A stretch of DNA of 64,000 nucleotides from Petrimonas sulfuriphila (GCF_051201015.1 NZ_JBPEHI010000008.1), one strand, 5' to 3'; positions 17,480 through 27,213 are shown, numbered from the stretch's first letter. Notes: generated from the letters alone by a model not told the origin. Numbers and translations are program-made.

Positions 17480-20400
17480 ATGAAAATAAAAGAAATTTTA
17501 GAATCCCGCATCCTCATTCTTGATGGTGCTATGGGAACAATGATACAACGTTATAAGCTCACGGAAGAGGAGTATCGCGGCGAACAGTTCAGGGATGCTG
17601 CGAAGCTGCAGAAAGGGAACAACGATTTGCTTTCCATTACGCAACCGAAAATCATTGATGAAATTCACCGCAGCTATCTGGCTGCTGGAGCCGATATTAT
17701 CGAAACCAACACGTTCAATGCCAACGCCATTTCGATGGATGATTACGGAATGGCTCATCTGGTACGGGAAATCAATGCTTCAGCGGCTCAGATCGCGCGA
17801 AAAGCCGCCGATGAATTTACGGCTCAAAACCCCAGGAAACCCCGTTTTGTTGCCGGCTCCATTGGCCCCACTAACAAAACTGCATCGATGAGCCCTGATG
17901 TGGAAAACCCGATGTACCGTGCCGTAACTTTCGATGATCTGCGCGATGTCTATTACGAACAAATTGACGCCTTGGTGGAAAATGGGATTGATATCCTGCT
18001 GATCGAGACCATTTTCGATACGCTCAACGCCAAAGCTGCTCTTTTTGCGACTCACGAAGTGGGGAAAAAAAGGGGCAGGAATATACCTGTCTCCCTCTCA
18101 GTAACACTTTCGGATAAGGCAGGAAGGACACTGTCGGGACAAACGATAGACGCTTTTCTTGCATCGGTAAGCCACGCCAACTTACTTTCGGTGGGGTTGA
18201 ACTGTTCGTTCGGCGCATCGGATATGAAACCCTATGTGAAGCAGCTTCGCCGCGTTTCACCTTTTTACCTGAGCGCTTATCCCAACGCAGGGCTACCCAA
18301 TCAGCTTGGAGAGTACGATGAGACACCCGAAAAGATGGCCTCCCAAATCCGGGAGTTTATCGACGAGGGATTGGTAAACATCGTTGGTGGTTGCTGCGGA
18401 ACCACTCCCGAACACATTGCAAAATATGTCGAAATCGTAGCGGATGTTGTGCCACCGGCTCCTGTAGAACAACCCCGGTTGATGCGTCTTTCGGGCCTGG
18501 AAGAATTTGTGCTGACGCCCGGAATTAATTTTGTGAATATCGGGGAACGGTGTAACGTAGCGGGCTCACGCAGGTTCTTGCGCCTGATTCAGGAGAAGAA
18601 ATACGAAGAAGCCCTGCAGATTGCCCGTAAACAGGTAGAAGACGGTGCACAGGTCATCGACATAAACATGGATGATGGGTTGCTCGATGGTGTGCAGGAG
18701 ATGACCCGTTTTCTCAACCTGCTAGCATCCGACCCGGATATTTCCCGTGTTCCCGTGATGATAGATTCATCGAAATGGGAGGTGATAGAGGCCGGCCTGA
18801 AATGTATGCAGGGGAAGTGTATTGTCAACTCCATCTCTTTGAAAAACGGTGAAGTGGAATTTCTGGAGGAAGCCGGAAAGGTAATGTCGTACGGTGCGGC
18901 AGTTGTGGTAATGGCTTTCGATGAAAAAGGACAAGCGGATACCTACGGCCGGCGCATCGAAATTTGTGAGAGAGCCTACAGGTTGCTTGTCGGGAACGGT
19001 TTTCCTCCTCAAGACATCATTTTTGACCCGAACGTGCTAGCGATTGCTACGGGAATGGAAGAACACCGCAATTACGCCGTAGACTACCTGGAGAGTGTGA
19101 AATGGATAAAATCCAATTTACCGGGAGCTAAGGTGAGCGGAGGAGTGAGTAACCTCTCTTTTTCATTCCGGGGAAACAACTATGTCCGGGAAGCGATACA
19201 CTCGGTTTTCCTCTATCATGCCGTTCAGGCCGGAATGGATATGGGAATAGTCAATCCCACAGAATCGGAGTTGTACGAAGATATACCCGCCGAAGTAAAA
19301 GAATTGGTGGAAGATATCATTTTCAATCGCAGGGAAGATGCCACGGAGCGGATGATGGAGTATGCACAGAGCATCAAAAACAAAACCCCGGAAGAATCGA
19401 AGGAAAAAGTGCTCGAGTGGCGATCCCTGCCTCTCGAAGAGCGGTTGAGTTATGCTCTCGTGAAGGGGGTCGGTGATTTTATGGACGAAGATATCGCTGA
19501 AGCGCTTGCGGTATATCCACGTGCTGTGGATGTTATTGATAAGCCGCTGATGAAAGGGATGAACGTGGTAGGCGATTTGTTCGGCTCCGGGAAGATGTTC
19601 CTTCCGCAAGTGGTTAAAGCTGCCCGAACGATGAAAAAAGCTGTTTCCATACTTCAACCTGTTATCGAAGCTGAAAAGTCGTCAGGAGCGGCGCAAAAAG
19701 CCGGGAAAATCGTGTTGGCTACCGTGAAGGGTGATGTGCACGATATCGGAAAAAACATCGTTTCCATCGTGTTGTCGTGCAACAATTACGAAATTGTGGA
19801 TTTGGGGGTGATGGTCCCGCCCGAAAAAATTATCGAAACCGTTATTCGTGAACAACCTGATATTGTGGGATTGAGCGGACTAATCACGCCCTCACTCGAA
19901 GAGATGGCTGTTGTTGCGGCTGAAATGGAAAAAGCCGGATTCCGGATGCCTCTGCTCATCGGTGGTGCCACCACGTCGAAGTTGCATACGGCCCTGAAGA
20001 TAGAGCCGAAATACAGTCGGGGAGCAGTGGTATATGTTAAAGATGCATCACAAAGCCCGGGAGTGGTGGCGAACCTGTTAAATCATGAAACGAACGGAAA
20101 TTATTCCCAACAAGTGCGTGATGAATACGCTGCCCTTCGCGAAAACAGTACGGACAGAAAAGTAGAACTGGTTTCACTTGAAGAAGCGCGGGAAAACGCA
20201 TATAAGATTGACTGGGAAAATTTTTCTGCCGAAAAACCCCGGATGATGGGAAGAAAAGTGATGAAAAACGTTCCGGTAGAGGTTATAATTCCCTATATCG
20301 ATTGGAAGTTTTTCTTCCACGGATGGAACCTGTCTGCCAAGTTCGGCTCTGTTGCTAACTCGGATTTCACAGTGGAAGGACGCAATGCCTGGATGGCAAA

Positions 20401-21160
20401 ATTCAAGGACGACGAGCAGGAGAAGGCCGGCGAAGCCGCAAAATTGTACGATGATGCACGTCGTTTGCTCAATAAGCTGGTGAATGATCGGGCAGGATAT
20501 ATCCATGCTGTTTTTGGCCTGTATGAGGCATACAGTGAAAACGATGATGTTTTGGCTGAAGGTGTTCGTATTCCCATGCTTCGCCAGCAAAAGAAGAACG
20601 ATAAAAACGAATACTTGAGCCTGAGTGATTTTATTGCGCCAGCCTCATCCGGAAAAAAAGATTATGTCGGCGCTTTTGCGGTTACTGCCGGAGATGGAGC
20701 CGATGAGCTGCTGCAAGTTTATGAAGACGAAGGTGATGAGTATTTGGCATTATTGTTGAAATCATTGCTCGAAAGGCTGGCCGAAGCAGCAACCGAGTGG
20801 TTGCACCACATGATCCGGAAAGAATACTGGGGTTTTGCGGAAGACGAAAACCTGTCTGTTGCCGATATGCTGGCTTCAAGATACCGGAGCATTCGCCCAG
20901 CGGTGGGTTATCCGTCCATTCCCGACCAAACAATGAATTTTGTACTGCACGATATGCTTAGAACCGATGAGATCGGAATTTCGTTGACGGAAAACGGAAT
21001 GATGAATCCACCGGCATCGGTCAGCGGTTTCATTTTTGCTCATCCACAATCGAAATATTTCGTTATTGGCCCTGTCTCCGAAGAGCAATTACACGATTAT
21101 GCCCTTCGCCGGAACACGAAAACCGAAAATATAAGGAAGTTCTTATCCGCAAATTTATAA
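17480..21160 (+). CDS. metH: Cobalamin-dependent methionine synthase
   Basis: A 1226-residue, full-length MetH. Domain 1 (homocysteine) has zinc cysteines C242, C305 and C306 (GLNC, GGCC). Domain 2 (methyltetrahydrofolate) begins near FVNIGERCNVAGSR. The B12 domain holds the axial histidine H754 in GDVHDIGKN. The C-terminal AdoMet-activation domain ends near 1226. Residue offsets relative to the E. coli enzyme are constant at five, so no internal deletion is apparent up to the B12 site. ATG at 17480 is preferred over a TTG at 17471. The short gap upstream leaves no room for a cobalamin riboswitch, and transcription probably comes from smpB. Confidence 0.97.
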   Translation: MKIKEILESRILILDGAMGTMIQRYKLTEEEYRGEQFRDAAKLQKGNNDLLSITQPKIIDEIHRSYLAAGADIIETNTFNANAISMDDYGMAHLVREINASAAQIARKAADEFTAQNPRKPRFVAGSIGPTNKTASMSPDVENPMYRAVTFDDLRDVYYEQIDALVENGIDILLIETIFDTLNAKAALFATHEVGKKRGRNIPVSLSVTLSDKAGRTLSGQTIDAFLASVSHANLLSVGLNCSFGASDMKPYVKQLRRVSPFYLSAYPNAGLPNQLGEYDETPEKMASQIREFIDEGLVNIVGGCCGTTPEHIAKYVEIVADVVPPAPVEQPRLMRLSGLEEFVLTPGINFVNIGERCNVAGSRRFLRLIQEKKYEEALQIARKQVEDGAQVIDINMDDGLLDGVQEMTRFLNLLASDPDISRVPVMIDSSKWEVIEAGLKCMQGKCIVNSISLKNGEVEFLEEAGKVMSYGAAVVVMAFDEKGQADTYGRRIEICERAYRLLVGNGFPPQDIIFDPNVLAIATGMEEHRNYAVDYLESVKWIKSNLPGAKVSGGVSNLSFSFRGNNYVREAIHSVFLYHAVQAGMDMGIVNPTESELYEDIPAEVKELVEDIIFNRREDATERMMEYAQSIKNKTPEESKEKVLEWRSLPLEERLSYALVKGVGDFMDEDIAEALAVYPRAVDVIDKPLMKGMNVVGDLFGSGKMFLPQVVKAARTMKKAVSILQPVIEAEKSSGAAQKAGKIVLATVKGDVHDIGKNIVSIVLSCNNYEIVDLGVMVPPEKIIETVIREQPDIVGLSGLITPSLEEMAVVAAEMEKAGFRMPLLIGGATTSKLHTALKIEPKYSRGAVVYVKDASQSPGVVANLLNHETNGNYSQQVRDEYAALRENSTDRKVELVSLEEARENAYKIDWENFSAEKPRMMGRKVMKNVPVEVIIPYIDWKFFFHGWNLSAKFGSVANSDFTVEGRNAWMAKFKDDEQEKAGEAAKLYDDARRLLNKLVNDRAGYIHAVFGLYEAYSENDDVLAEGVRIPMLRQQKKNDKNEYLSLSDFIAPASSGKKDYVGAFAVTAGDGADELLQVYEDEGDEYLALLLKSLLERLAEAATEWLHHMIRKEYWGFAEDENLSVADMLASRYRSIRPAVGYPSIPDQTMNFVLHDMLRTDEIGISLTENGMMNPPASVSGFIFAHPQSKYFVIGPVSEEQLHDYALRRNTKTENIRKFLSANL

Positions 21161-21171
21161 GGACAAAAAGT

Positions 21172-21199
21172 AAGGCGGCAACAATCCGCCTTGCCTTTT
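21172..21199 (+). terminator. Intrinsic terminator after metH
   Basis: Arms AAGGCGG (21172-21178) and CCGCCTT (21186-21192) form a GC-rich 7-base stem with a 7-base loop, followed by a weak T stretch (GCCTTTTC). It lies 12 bases past the stop. Confidence 0.55.
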
Positions 21200-21322
21200 C
21201 AACTTTATATGCTTCCGTAACTCGTGATGGAGGATGCCGAGAGCTTTTTCAATAAAAAAGTAGCCGGCATTTTTGTTAAATCCGGGGAAAACAGGTACTT
21301 TTGAAAAAAATAATAATTGCTG

Positions 21323-21970
21323 ATGAAAACTCTCAAAGTACCCAAACAACACATTTCGCAATGCGAAACTATTTTTGATTGTATAAATTTATTGCGCGAA
21401 GCCGGCGTAGTCGCTAAAATTGACCAGGTGAACTGGAAAAAAGAATTTCCCAAGTCACTTCCTGTTACGGTGCGTGTTGCTCACGATGGAGAAAAAATTT
21501 ACCTCTGTTTTGAAGTGGTAGGAGAAAAAATACGTGCAGTGAATACAGAGGATTTCGGTTCGGTCTGGGAAGACAGTTGTGTAGAGTTTTTTATGCAGCG
21601 GGAAGGCGAAGCCGTTTATAGGAATTTTGAGTGTAATATATTGGGAGCGTTACTTGCAGCAAAGCACGAAACCCGGCAAATAGCGGAAAAACTGACGGAG
21701 CATATGTCCTCGATCTCCCGTTTTTCTACGATCAGACACAGGTATGAAAATGATGTACAGGTCAGCGACTGGACGATGTTCCTGATAATTCCCCGACAGG
21801 CAATGGGTTTTCATGCCGATGAGAGTTTATCGGGAAAAAAGATCCGGGCAAATTTCTATAAGTGCGGTGATAAGACCCCCGAAACACATTTCATCAGTTG
21901 GAGCCCCATCGATTTGCCTTCACCCGATTTTCACGCTCCACAGTTCTTTGGACTGTTGGAAATGGAGTGA
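21323..21970 (+). CDS. Carbohydrate-binding family 9-like protein
   Basis: A 215-residue protein without a signal peptide. The pattern KIYLCFEVVGEKIRA, VWEDSCVEFF and NFECNILGALL matches CBM9-like domains found alone in Bacteroidota. Such domains bind glycan ends in xylanases, but the free-standing, apparently cytoplasmic form has no known role. ATG at 21323 is chosen over an upstream TTG at 21317. It precedes a hexosamine-kinase-like gene by 41 bases, so a link with sugar metabolism is plausible. Confidence 0.7.
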   Translation: MKTLKVPKQHISQCETIFDCINLLREAGVVAKIDQVNWKKEFPKSLPVTVRVAHDGEKIYLCFEVVGEKIRAVNTEDFGSVWEDSCVEFFMQREGEAVYRNFECNILGALLAAKHETRQIAEKLTEHMSSISRFSTIRHRYENDVQVSDWTMFLIIPRQAMGFHADESLSGKKIRANFYKCGDKTPETHFISWSPIDLPSPDFHAPQFFGLLEME

Positions 21971-22011
21971 GCCGAAACTCGTACAGATAACACAAACATA
22001 GTTAAATACAT

Positions 22012-23112
22012 ATGCAGGAAATTAGTAAATTGAAAGAGATCGTAGCCCAGTTTGTCGGCGACAGTGAAGAGATCGACGTAAAACCGTTAGGAGCAGGTCA
22101 CATTAACGATTCATACAAGGTGAAAGCCGGCGAGAAAGAGTATGTGCTACAGCGTATTAATCATTCTATTTTTAAGAACGTACCGAAACTGCAAAGCAAT
22201 ATTCTGCGCGTAACGATGCATATCCGCCAGAAACTGATGGATGCCGGGGTGAACGATATCGACCGTAAGGTGTTGACTCTCGTTCCCACACCCGGCGGAA
22301 AACTTTTTTACCAAGATGCAGAGGGTTCTTACTGGCGGATGATGGATTTTATCCGGGATAGCAAAAGTTACGATGAGATAAATCCTGAATTGGCTTACAG
22401 GGCCGGACTCGCTTTTGGCGAATTTCAGAAAATGCTGGCTGACCTGCCGGGTGATCCATTGTTTGAAACCATTCCGAATTTTCACAACATTGAATCGAGA
22501 CTGGAAACGTTCAGGGATTCGGTTAGAGCAAATAAAGTGGGCCGTTTGGTAGAGGTACAGGATCTTGTTAGTGAACTGGAGGCCCGTGCCGATGAAATGT
22601 GCAAAGCAGAAAGAATGCACCGGGAAGGGAAATTGATCAAGCGTACCAACCATTGTGATACCAAAGTGAACAATATCCTTTTCGATAAGAACGACCAGGT
22701 GTTGTGTGTGGTGGATTTAGATACGGTTATGCCGGGCTATGTATTGTCCGATTTTGGAGATTTTATCCGTACAGGGGCAAATAAAGGTGCTGAAGATGAT
22801 CAGGATTTAGACAATGTTTCGCTTGATCTGGCCATCTTTGAAGGATATACTAAAGGTTATCTGGAGAATGCTGCTTCTTTCCTTACTGAGGTGGAAATAG
22901 AAAACCTTGCTTTCGGCGCCAAGTTATTGACCTATATGCAAACTGTACGTTTTCTGACCGACTATATCGATGGCGATACTTATTACAAAATTGCTTACGG
23001 AAACCACAACCTGGTGCGTTCAAAAGCTCAGTTTAAGTTTTTACAGAGCCTTGAACAGAATTTCGATAGGATGCAGGAGATTGTGTTAAGTACGGCGGAA
23101 AAATATAGATAA
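22012..23112 (+). CDS. N-acetylhexosamine 1-kinase-like phosphotransferase
   Basis: A 366-residue protein of the APH/choline-kinase fold. GAGHINDSYKV is the glycine loop. THCDTK-type catalytic loop is seen as NHCDTKVNNILF, with DLDTVMPGYVLSDFGD as the metal-binding stretch. These segments match bifidobacterial NahK (DGHINTTY, THNDTKLNNIL, DLDTIMPG) along the whole length, including LVRSKAQ near the end. NahK phosphorylates N-acetylglucosamine or N-acetylgalactosamine at C1 for salvage into nucleotide sugars. The substrate here is an inference from similarity, so I leave the symbol empty. Confidence 0.8.
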   Translation: MQEISKLKEIVAQFVGDSEEIDVKPLGAGHINDSYKVKAGEKEYVLQRINHSIFKNVPKLQSNILRVTMHIRQKLMDAGVNDIDRKVLTLVPTPGGKLFYQDAEGSYWRMMDFIRDSKSYDEINPELAYRAGLAFGEFQKMLADLPGDPLFETIPNFHNIESRLETFRDSVRANKVGRLVEVQDLVSELEARADEMCKAERMHREGKLIKRTNHCDTKVNNILFDKNDQVLCVVDLDTVMPGYVLSDFGDFIRTGANKGAEDDQDLDNVSLDLAIFEGYTKGYLENAASFLTEVEIENLAFGAKLLTYMQTVRFLTDYIDGDTYYKIAYGNHNLVRSKAQFKFLQSLEQNFDRMQEIVLSTAEKYR

Positions 23113-23178
23113 AAAACAGCACGGTTTATACGGGAAAATAAATAATGAAAAAAAAGAGCAGTGTGAAGAAAAAATCAC

Positions 23179-23186
23179 TATCTTTG
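23179..23186 (+). promoter_or_regulatory. -7 promoter element of the DUF177-rpmF-fabH operon
   Basis: TATCTTTG matches TAnnTTTG exactly, 26 bases before the GTG start at 23213. The -33 region is not clear. Confidence 0.6.
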
Positions 23187-23212
23187 CACCGCTTTATTTT
23201 TAGGTAAAAAAA

Positions 23213-23791
23213 GTGGCAAAGTTCAGCTTATACAATATTCCTTTAAAGAATCTTTCTCAGGGAAAACATACTTATGAGTATGAGTTAGATAGAAAGTTTT
23301 TTGAGGCGATTGACGGTGATGAGGTAAAAAAAGGCAATGTCAATGTGGTGTTGACTGTGAAAAAAACTTCATCCACGTATGAGTTTAATTTCGATTTAAA
23401 AGGTATTGTTCAAGTGCCTTGTAACCGTTGTCTGGATGACCTGGACCAGGAGATTGATTCTCAAAACCGCTTAGTGGTGAAACTCGGGAAAGAATATTCG
23501 GAAGAGAGTGATGAGGTGGTTATTATTCCTGAAGATGAAGGGGAGATCAATATAGCGTGGTTTCTGTATGAGTTTGTGGCGTTGAATATTCCGATAAAGC
23601 ATGTTCACGAACCGGGTAAATGCAACAAGACCATGTCCACCAAACTTCGTAAGCACCGGGCAGTAAGCAGAGATGACGAAGATGACGGTGGTGATATTCC
23701 GGACGAAGAAACTGAGTTTGCCGATGAAGAAGAAATAACAGAAAACATCGATCCAAGATGGGAAGGCCTAAAAGGATTGAATTTGGAATAA
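23213..23791 (+). CDS. DUF177/YceD family protein
   Basis: A 192-residue protein starting with GTG, directly ahead of rpmF as in many bacteria. The family signature PCNRCLDDLDQEI is present. The C-terminal third is very acidic (RDDEDDGGDIPDEE). YceD/DUF177 proteins are linked to 23S rRNA maturation or ribosome biogenesis, and the coupling to L32 agrees with this. The acidic tail is longer than in E. coli YceD (173 residues). The GTG start is fixed by the promoter and by the conserved opening AKFSLYNIPLKNL. Confidence 0.88.
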   Translation: MAKFSLYNIPLKNLSQGKHTYEYELDRKFFEAIDGDEVKKGNVNVVLTVKKTSSTYEFNFDLKGIVQVPCNRCLDDLDQEIDSQNRLVVKLGKEYSEESDEVVIIPEDEGEINIAWFLYEFVALNIPIKHVHEPGKCNKTMSTKLRKHRAVSRDDEDDGGDIPDEETEFADEEEITENIDPRWEGLKGLNLE

Positions 23792-23826
23792 CTTAAAATA
23801 TAAACGTTAATAAATAAATATACAAA

Positions 23827-24012
23827 ATGGCACATCCAAAACGAAGACAGTCGTCTGCAAGACAAGGAAAAAGAAGATCGCACGACCATGCCAAAATGCC
23901 AACTATGGCCATCTGCCCTAATTGCGGAGCATGGCATATCTATCACACTGTTTGTGGTGAGTGCGGGTACTACAGAGGAAAATTGGCAATTGAAAAAGAA
24001 GTTGCGGTATAA
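23827..24012 (+). CDS. rpmF: 50S ribosomal protein L32
   Basis: A 61-residue protein with the L32 opening AHPKRRQSSARQGKRR. A zinc ribbon follows: CPNC and CGEC, with all four cysteines kept. It lies 35 bases after the DUF177 gene and 74 before fabH, with no plsX gene between them. Keeping all four cysteines means this is the zinc-binding form. Confidence 0.97.
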   Translation: MAHPKRRQSSARQGKRRSHDHAKMPTMAICPNCGAWHIYHTVCGECGYYRGKLAIEKEVAV

Positions 24013-24033
24013 ACTCATTCATTCGTAATAAGC

Positions 24034-24069
24034 AAAACCCTGAATAACCTTGTTTTTCGGGGTTTTTTT
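24034..24069 (+). terminator. Possible terminator or attenuator between rpmF and fabH
   Basis: AAAACCC (24034-24040) can pair with GGGTTTT (24060-24066) across a long loop, followed by T residues. The stem is short and the loop about 19 bases, so it may only partly stop transcription and lower fabH relative to rpmF. Confidence 0.4.
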
Positions 24070-24086
24070 ACAATAAAATCAGGATA

Positions 24087-25088
24087 ATGAAGAACTTAAA
24101 CGCGGTTATTACAGGAGTTGCAGCAGCTGTCCCCGATTATATACTTACCAATGAGGAGCTATCGAGAATGGTAGATACTTCCGACGAGTGGATCATGACT
24201 CGTGTGGGAATTAAAGAGAGAAGAATTTTAAAAGGAGAAGAACAGGGAATATCTGTTTTAGGGACAAAAGCAGTAAAGGAACTGCTTGAGAAAACCCACA
24301 CCAAACCCGAAGAGGTTGATGGTGTGATTTTTGCTACAACAACGCCTGACCATCCCTTCCCATCCGCGGCATCTATCGTTGCTGAAAACAACGGGATAAA
24401 AAACGCTTTTTGTTTCGATATGGAAGTGGCTTGCTCGGGGTTTGTATATGGCCTTGAAGTATGTAACGGATTTATCAAGACCGGGAAATACAAAAAAGTT
24501 ATCCTGATTGCCGGTGATAAAATGTCGGCTGTAACAAACTATACCGACAGGGCTACTTGTCCCCTTTTTGGGGATGCTGCCGGAGCCGTTATGATTGAAC
24601 CAACGGAAGAAAACTTGGGTATTGTCGATACAATTCTTCGTTCCGATGGTGCAGGTTACGCCCCGCTACAAATGAAAGCCGGTGGAAGTAAGTATCCCGC
24701 CACTCACGAAACAGTGGATAACAATGAACATACCGTATATCAGGAAGGAAAAGTCGTATTTAAGTATGCCGTATCCAACATGGCACAGGTCTCGCTCGAC
24801 ATTATGGAGCGTAATAACCTCACTCACGAAGATCTGGATTGGTTTGTGCCTCACCAGGCCAATATCCGCATTATCGATGCCGCCGTGGCTCGCGCCGGAG
24901 TTGCCCCCGAAAAAGTAATGATAAATATCGAACGTTATGGCAATACCAGTGCCGGAACCATTCCGCTTTGCTTATGGGAATGGGAGCGCAACCTCCGCAA
25001 GGGCGACAACATTATCCTCACCGCGTTCGGAGCAGGCTTCTCTTGGGGAAGTGTCTACCTGAAATGGGGGTACGATGGCAACAAGTAG
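24087..25088 (+). CDS. fabH: Beta-ketoacyl-ACP synthase III
   Basis: A 333-residue KAS III, which starts fatty-acid chains by condensing acetyl-CoA (or a branched acyl-CoA) with malonyl-ACP. The active-site cysteine is in MEVACSGFVYG, the histidine in VPHQANIRI and the asparagine in YGNTSAGT. It follows rpmF as in the classic cluster, though plsX is missing. The 3' end faces a convergent lipocalin gene only seven bases away. Confidence 0.96.
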   Translation: MKNLNAVITGVAAAVPDYILTNEELSRMVDTSDEWIMTRVGIKERRILKGEEQGISVLGTKAVKELLEKTHTKPEEVDGVIFATTTPDHPFPSAASIVAENNGIKNAFCFDMEVACSGFVYGLEVCNGFIKTGKYKKVILIAGDKMSAVTNYTDRATCPLFGDAAGAVMIEPTEENLGIVDTILRSDGAGYAPLQMKAGGSKYPATHETVDNNEHTVYQEGKVVFKYAVSNMAQVSLDIMERNNLTHEDLDWFVPHQANIRIIDAAVARAGVAPEKVMINIERYGNTSAGTIPLCLWEWERNLRKGDNIILTAFGAGFSWGSVYLKWGYDGNK

Positions 25089-25095
25089 AAATGAT

Positions 25096-25635
25096 TCACG
25101 GACGTTTATTGTGTTCAATCCACAAAAGGTCCGCTACATTATACCCGATATCCTGAGCTATCTTTAAGTATTTGCTTTTTATATCATCCGGGATGCTTGT
25201 TTCCCGGGACAGGATCCACAGATACTTTAAACTAGCTCCGGCGACCAATGCGTAGGTATAGTCCGGATCAATGGCAATGACATTGTAACCCGAGTAAAAT
25301 GGGCCAAAGAACGACACCTTCAGCATTGCTACATCCTCGGTTGCTACAAATTTTGCTTTTCCCACCGCTTGTTTCCATTCTTCTTTTTTTGTGTGGTACC
25401 CTTTATTGTCAACTTTAATGGTTCCGTCGGCATTCAAAGAATATTCAGCAGTGGTGTTGTCCAGGTCTTTCTCGTATTTAAAATCCAGCCTGGCAATCTC
25501 GTACCATTTACCAAGATATTTCTCTTTGTCAAAAGGTCTGACGGCAACAGCTCCCTTAGGGAGGGTGGAACAGGAAAAAAATGCGGACATAATGCCAATT
25601 ACAGTTAGAGATAAGAATAATTGTCTTTTTTTCAT
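25096..25635 (-). CDS. Lipocalin family lipoprotein (Blc-like)
   Basis: About 179 residues from the ATG at 25635. A lipoprotein signal ends at the lipobox SAFFSC. The lipocalin signature GKWYEIARLD lies just after, and SFFGPFYSGYNVIAID and ILSRE match bacterial outer-membrane lipocalins (Blc). Blc binds fatty acids or lysophospholipids and is linked to membrane repair. The upstream iron-sulfur gene ends 23 bases before this start, so they may be read together. Confidence 0.9.
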   Translation of the reverse strand: MKKRQLFLSLTVIGIMSAFFSCSTLPKGAVAVRPFDKEKYLGKWYEIARLDFKYEKDLDNTTAEYSLNADGTIKVDNKGYHTKKEEWKQAVGKAKFVATEDVAMLKVSFFGPFYSGYNVIAIDPDYTYALVAGASLKYLWILSRETSIPDDIKSKYLKIAQDIGYNVADLLWIEHNKRP

Positions 25636-25658
25636 TGATTTAAAAAGCTGTGGCCTTG

Positions 25659-27209
25659 TCAATTCAACGCCAAATGTTTTTTATACCCTTCCACAAATAT
25701 AGCAGATAGCGGCCTTGCCGGGCAAATATATTCGCAGGCACCGCATCCGATGCACTTGTCTTTGTTCACTACGGGTACAAGCCGCAAATCAACCGTATTT
25801 GCGTCCGGCTGACCGGCCGGCGAAAGATAGCTTGCGCCGCTATCGCGGTACTCACGGGTAATGGCATCGGTAGGGCAGATACGCCAGCACCCGTCGCAGT
25901 TTACATCATCCTTCACCACGATGCAGTTCTCGCGTACATAAACGGCGTGTCCCATTGCCACTTTGGTCTTATCTCCTTTTGAAAGTTTTGTGATGGCGTC
26001 GGTAGGGCAAACATCTGAACAAACAGTGCAGTCGGTACGGCAATAACCGCGTTCAAAAGAGAGAGTAGGCTGCATAACCGCCGTCCATCCATATTCATTA
26101 ACCGATGGACGGATAATCTTATCGGGACATTGATTGACGCACAGCAGACAAGCCGTACATTTATCGTTGAGGTTGTCGTGACTTAACGACCCGGGAGGAG
26201 AAACAGGTATGGAGCGTTTATACCGGTCTTTACGAACGGCAGGAAATTTAATCATGCTTCTCTTTTTTTCTTGAGCCTTTAGCCCGGTTGCGCTAGCAGC
26301 CATCAGGAGTGAAGTTATGAAAAACTGTCTGCGGGAATTGTTCTCCGAAGAGACACCGACAATCTCCAACGGCTGTTTTTTAGCCACCTTTTTTATTGAA
26401 TAGGTCATGCTGCCGTCTTTGCACGATTCAATACAGTTGAAGCAAGTAACACAACGCGTGTAATCGATGGTGTGATTTTTAAAGTCGATGCACGATGCTT
26501 TGCAATCTCTGGAGCACCTGCCGCACATGGTACAGGAGGTTTTATCGATGCGGAGTTTCAGGATGGAGAACTTACTGAGGTAACCGAGAATAGTACCTAC
26601 CGGACAGAAGGTATTGCAGTAAGTTCGTCCGCTTCTCCATGCCAGAAATCCGATGATCAATAGCGTGAGTGAGGCCAGCACCAACGAGAAAATGCTCTTT
26701 ATCCAGATTTCGGTAGGGGCAAATGTATAATGCTGAACTCCCAACACCTTTGCAAAAAGATTGTTAACAGCTCCGTAAACCGGACTAACTAATTCGGTAA
26801 CCATCCGGCCGTATGCTCCGTAAGGATCCAGAATAGCCGAAACAATACCGATTCCGGCAACAACCCCTACAATAAAAACGGCGAGAACTACTATTCTCAG
26901 CACCGTTTTTGCAGCGGAAAAACTGTAGCGGCGTGTTTTTTTCGACTTTATTCTTCTGGCGAAGTAAGAAACAATATCCTGATATACTCCTGTAGGACAA
27001 ATAACCGAGCAGTAAATACGTCCGAAAACCAGAGTGAGCACAGCAAGCACGACCAGTACAACTACATTGAGTGCTAACAGGGCCGGGATAAATTGAAATT
27101 CGGCTAAAAAAGCAAAATTCTTGTGCAATACGCCCGAGATATCGAGAAACAGCAGAGAAATAACAATAAAACAGGCTATTGCCAAAGCAATTCTCATTTT
27201 CTTTAACAT
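25659..27209 (-). CDS. Membrane polyferredoxin, NapH-like N-terminus with exported ferredoxin domain
   Basis: A 516-residue protein. Residues 1-215 hold about five membrane helices with CPTG and CPVG motifs like NapH/CcoG. Two ferredoxin motifs follow on the cytoplasmic side (C226-C236 and C253-C263 regions). A twin-arginine sequence SRRQFFITSLL (292-302) then starts another helix, after which four more cysteine clusters appear (351-361, 390-401, 438-445, 487-496). It looks like a fusion of NapH with a Tat-exported NapG-like ferredoxin, able to pass electrons across the membrane. It is followed by the lipocalin and preceded, four bases upstream, by an exported aldo/keto reductase that is the likely redox partner. 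Confidence 0.8.
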   Translation of the reverse strand: MLKKMRIALAIACFIVISLLFLDISGVLHKNFAFLAEFQFIPALLALNVVVLVVLAVLTLVFGRIYCSVICPTGVYQDIVSYFARRIKSKKTRRYSFSAAKTVLRIVVLAVFIVGVVAGIGIVSAILDPYGAYGRMVTELVSPVYGAVNNLFAKVLGVQHYTFAPTEIWIKSIFSLVLASLTLLIIGFLAWRSGRTYCNTFCPVGTILGYLSKFSILKLRIDKTSCTMCGRCSRDCKASCIDFKNHTIDYTRCVTCFNCIESCKDGSMTYSIKKVAKKQPLEIVGVSSENNSRRQFFITSLLMAASATGLKAQEKKRSMIKFPAVRKDRYKRSIPVSPPGSLSHDNLNDKCTACLLCVNQCPDKIIRPSVNEYGWTAVMQPTLSFERGYCRTDCTVCSDVCPTDAITKLSKGDKTKVAMGHAVYVRENCIVVKDDVNCDGCWRICPTDAITREYRDSGASYLSPAGQPDANTVDLRLVPVVNKDKCIGCGACEYICPARPLSAIFVEGYKKHLALN

Positions 27210-27213
27210 GGTA

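Noticed and set aside
19163..19657. Antisense open frame of 164 codons inside metH
   Set aside because: Same reason: no recognisable domain, and metH is continuous across it.
22147..22653. Antisense open frame of 168 codons inside the NahK-like gene
   Set aside because: Overlaps a conserved kinase fully, with no independent evidence of coding.
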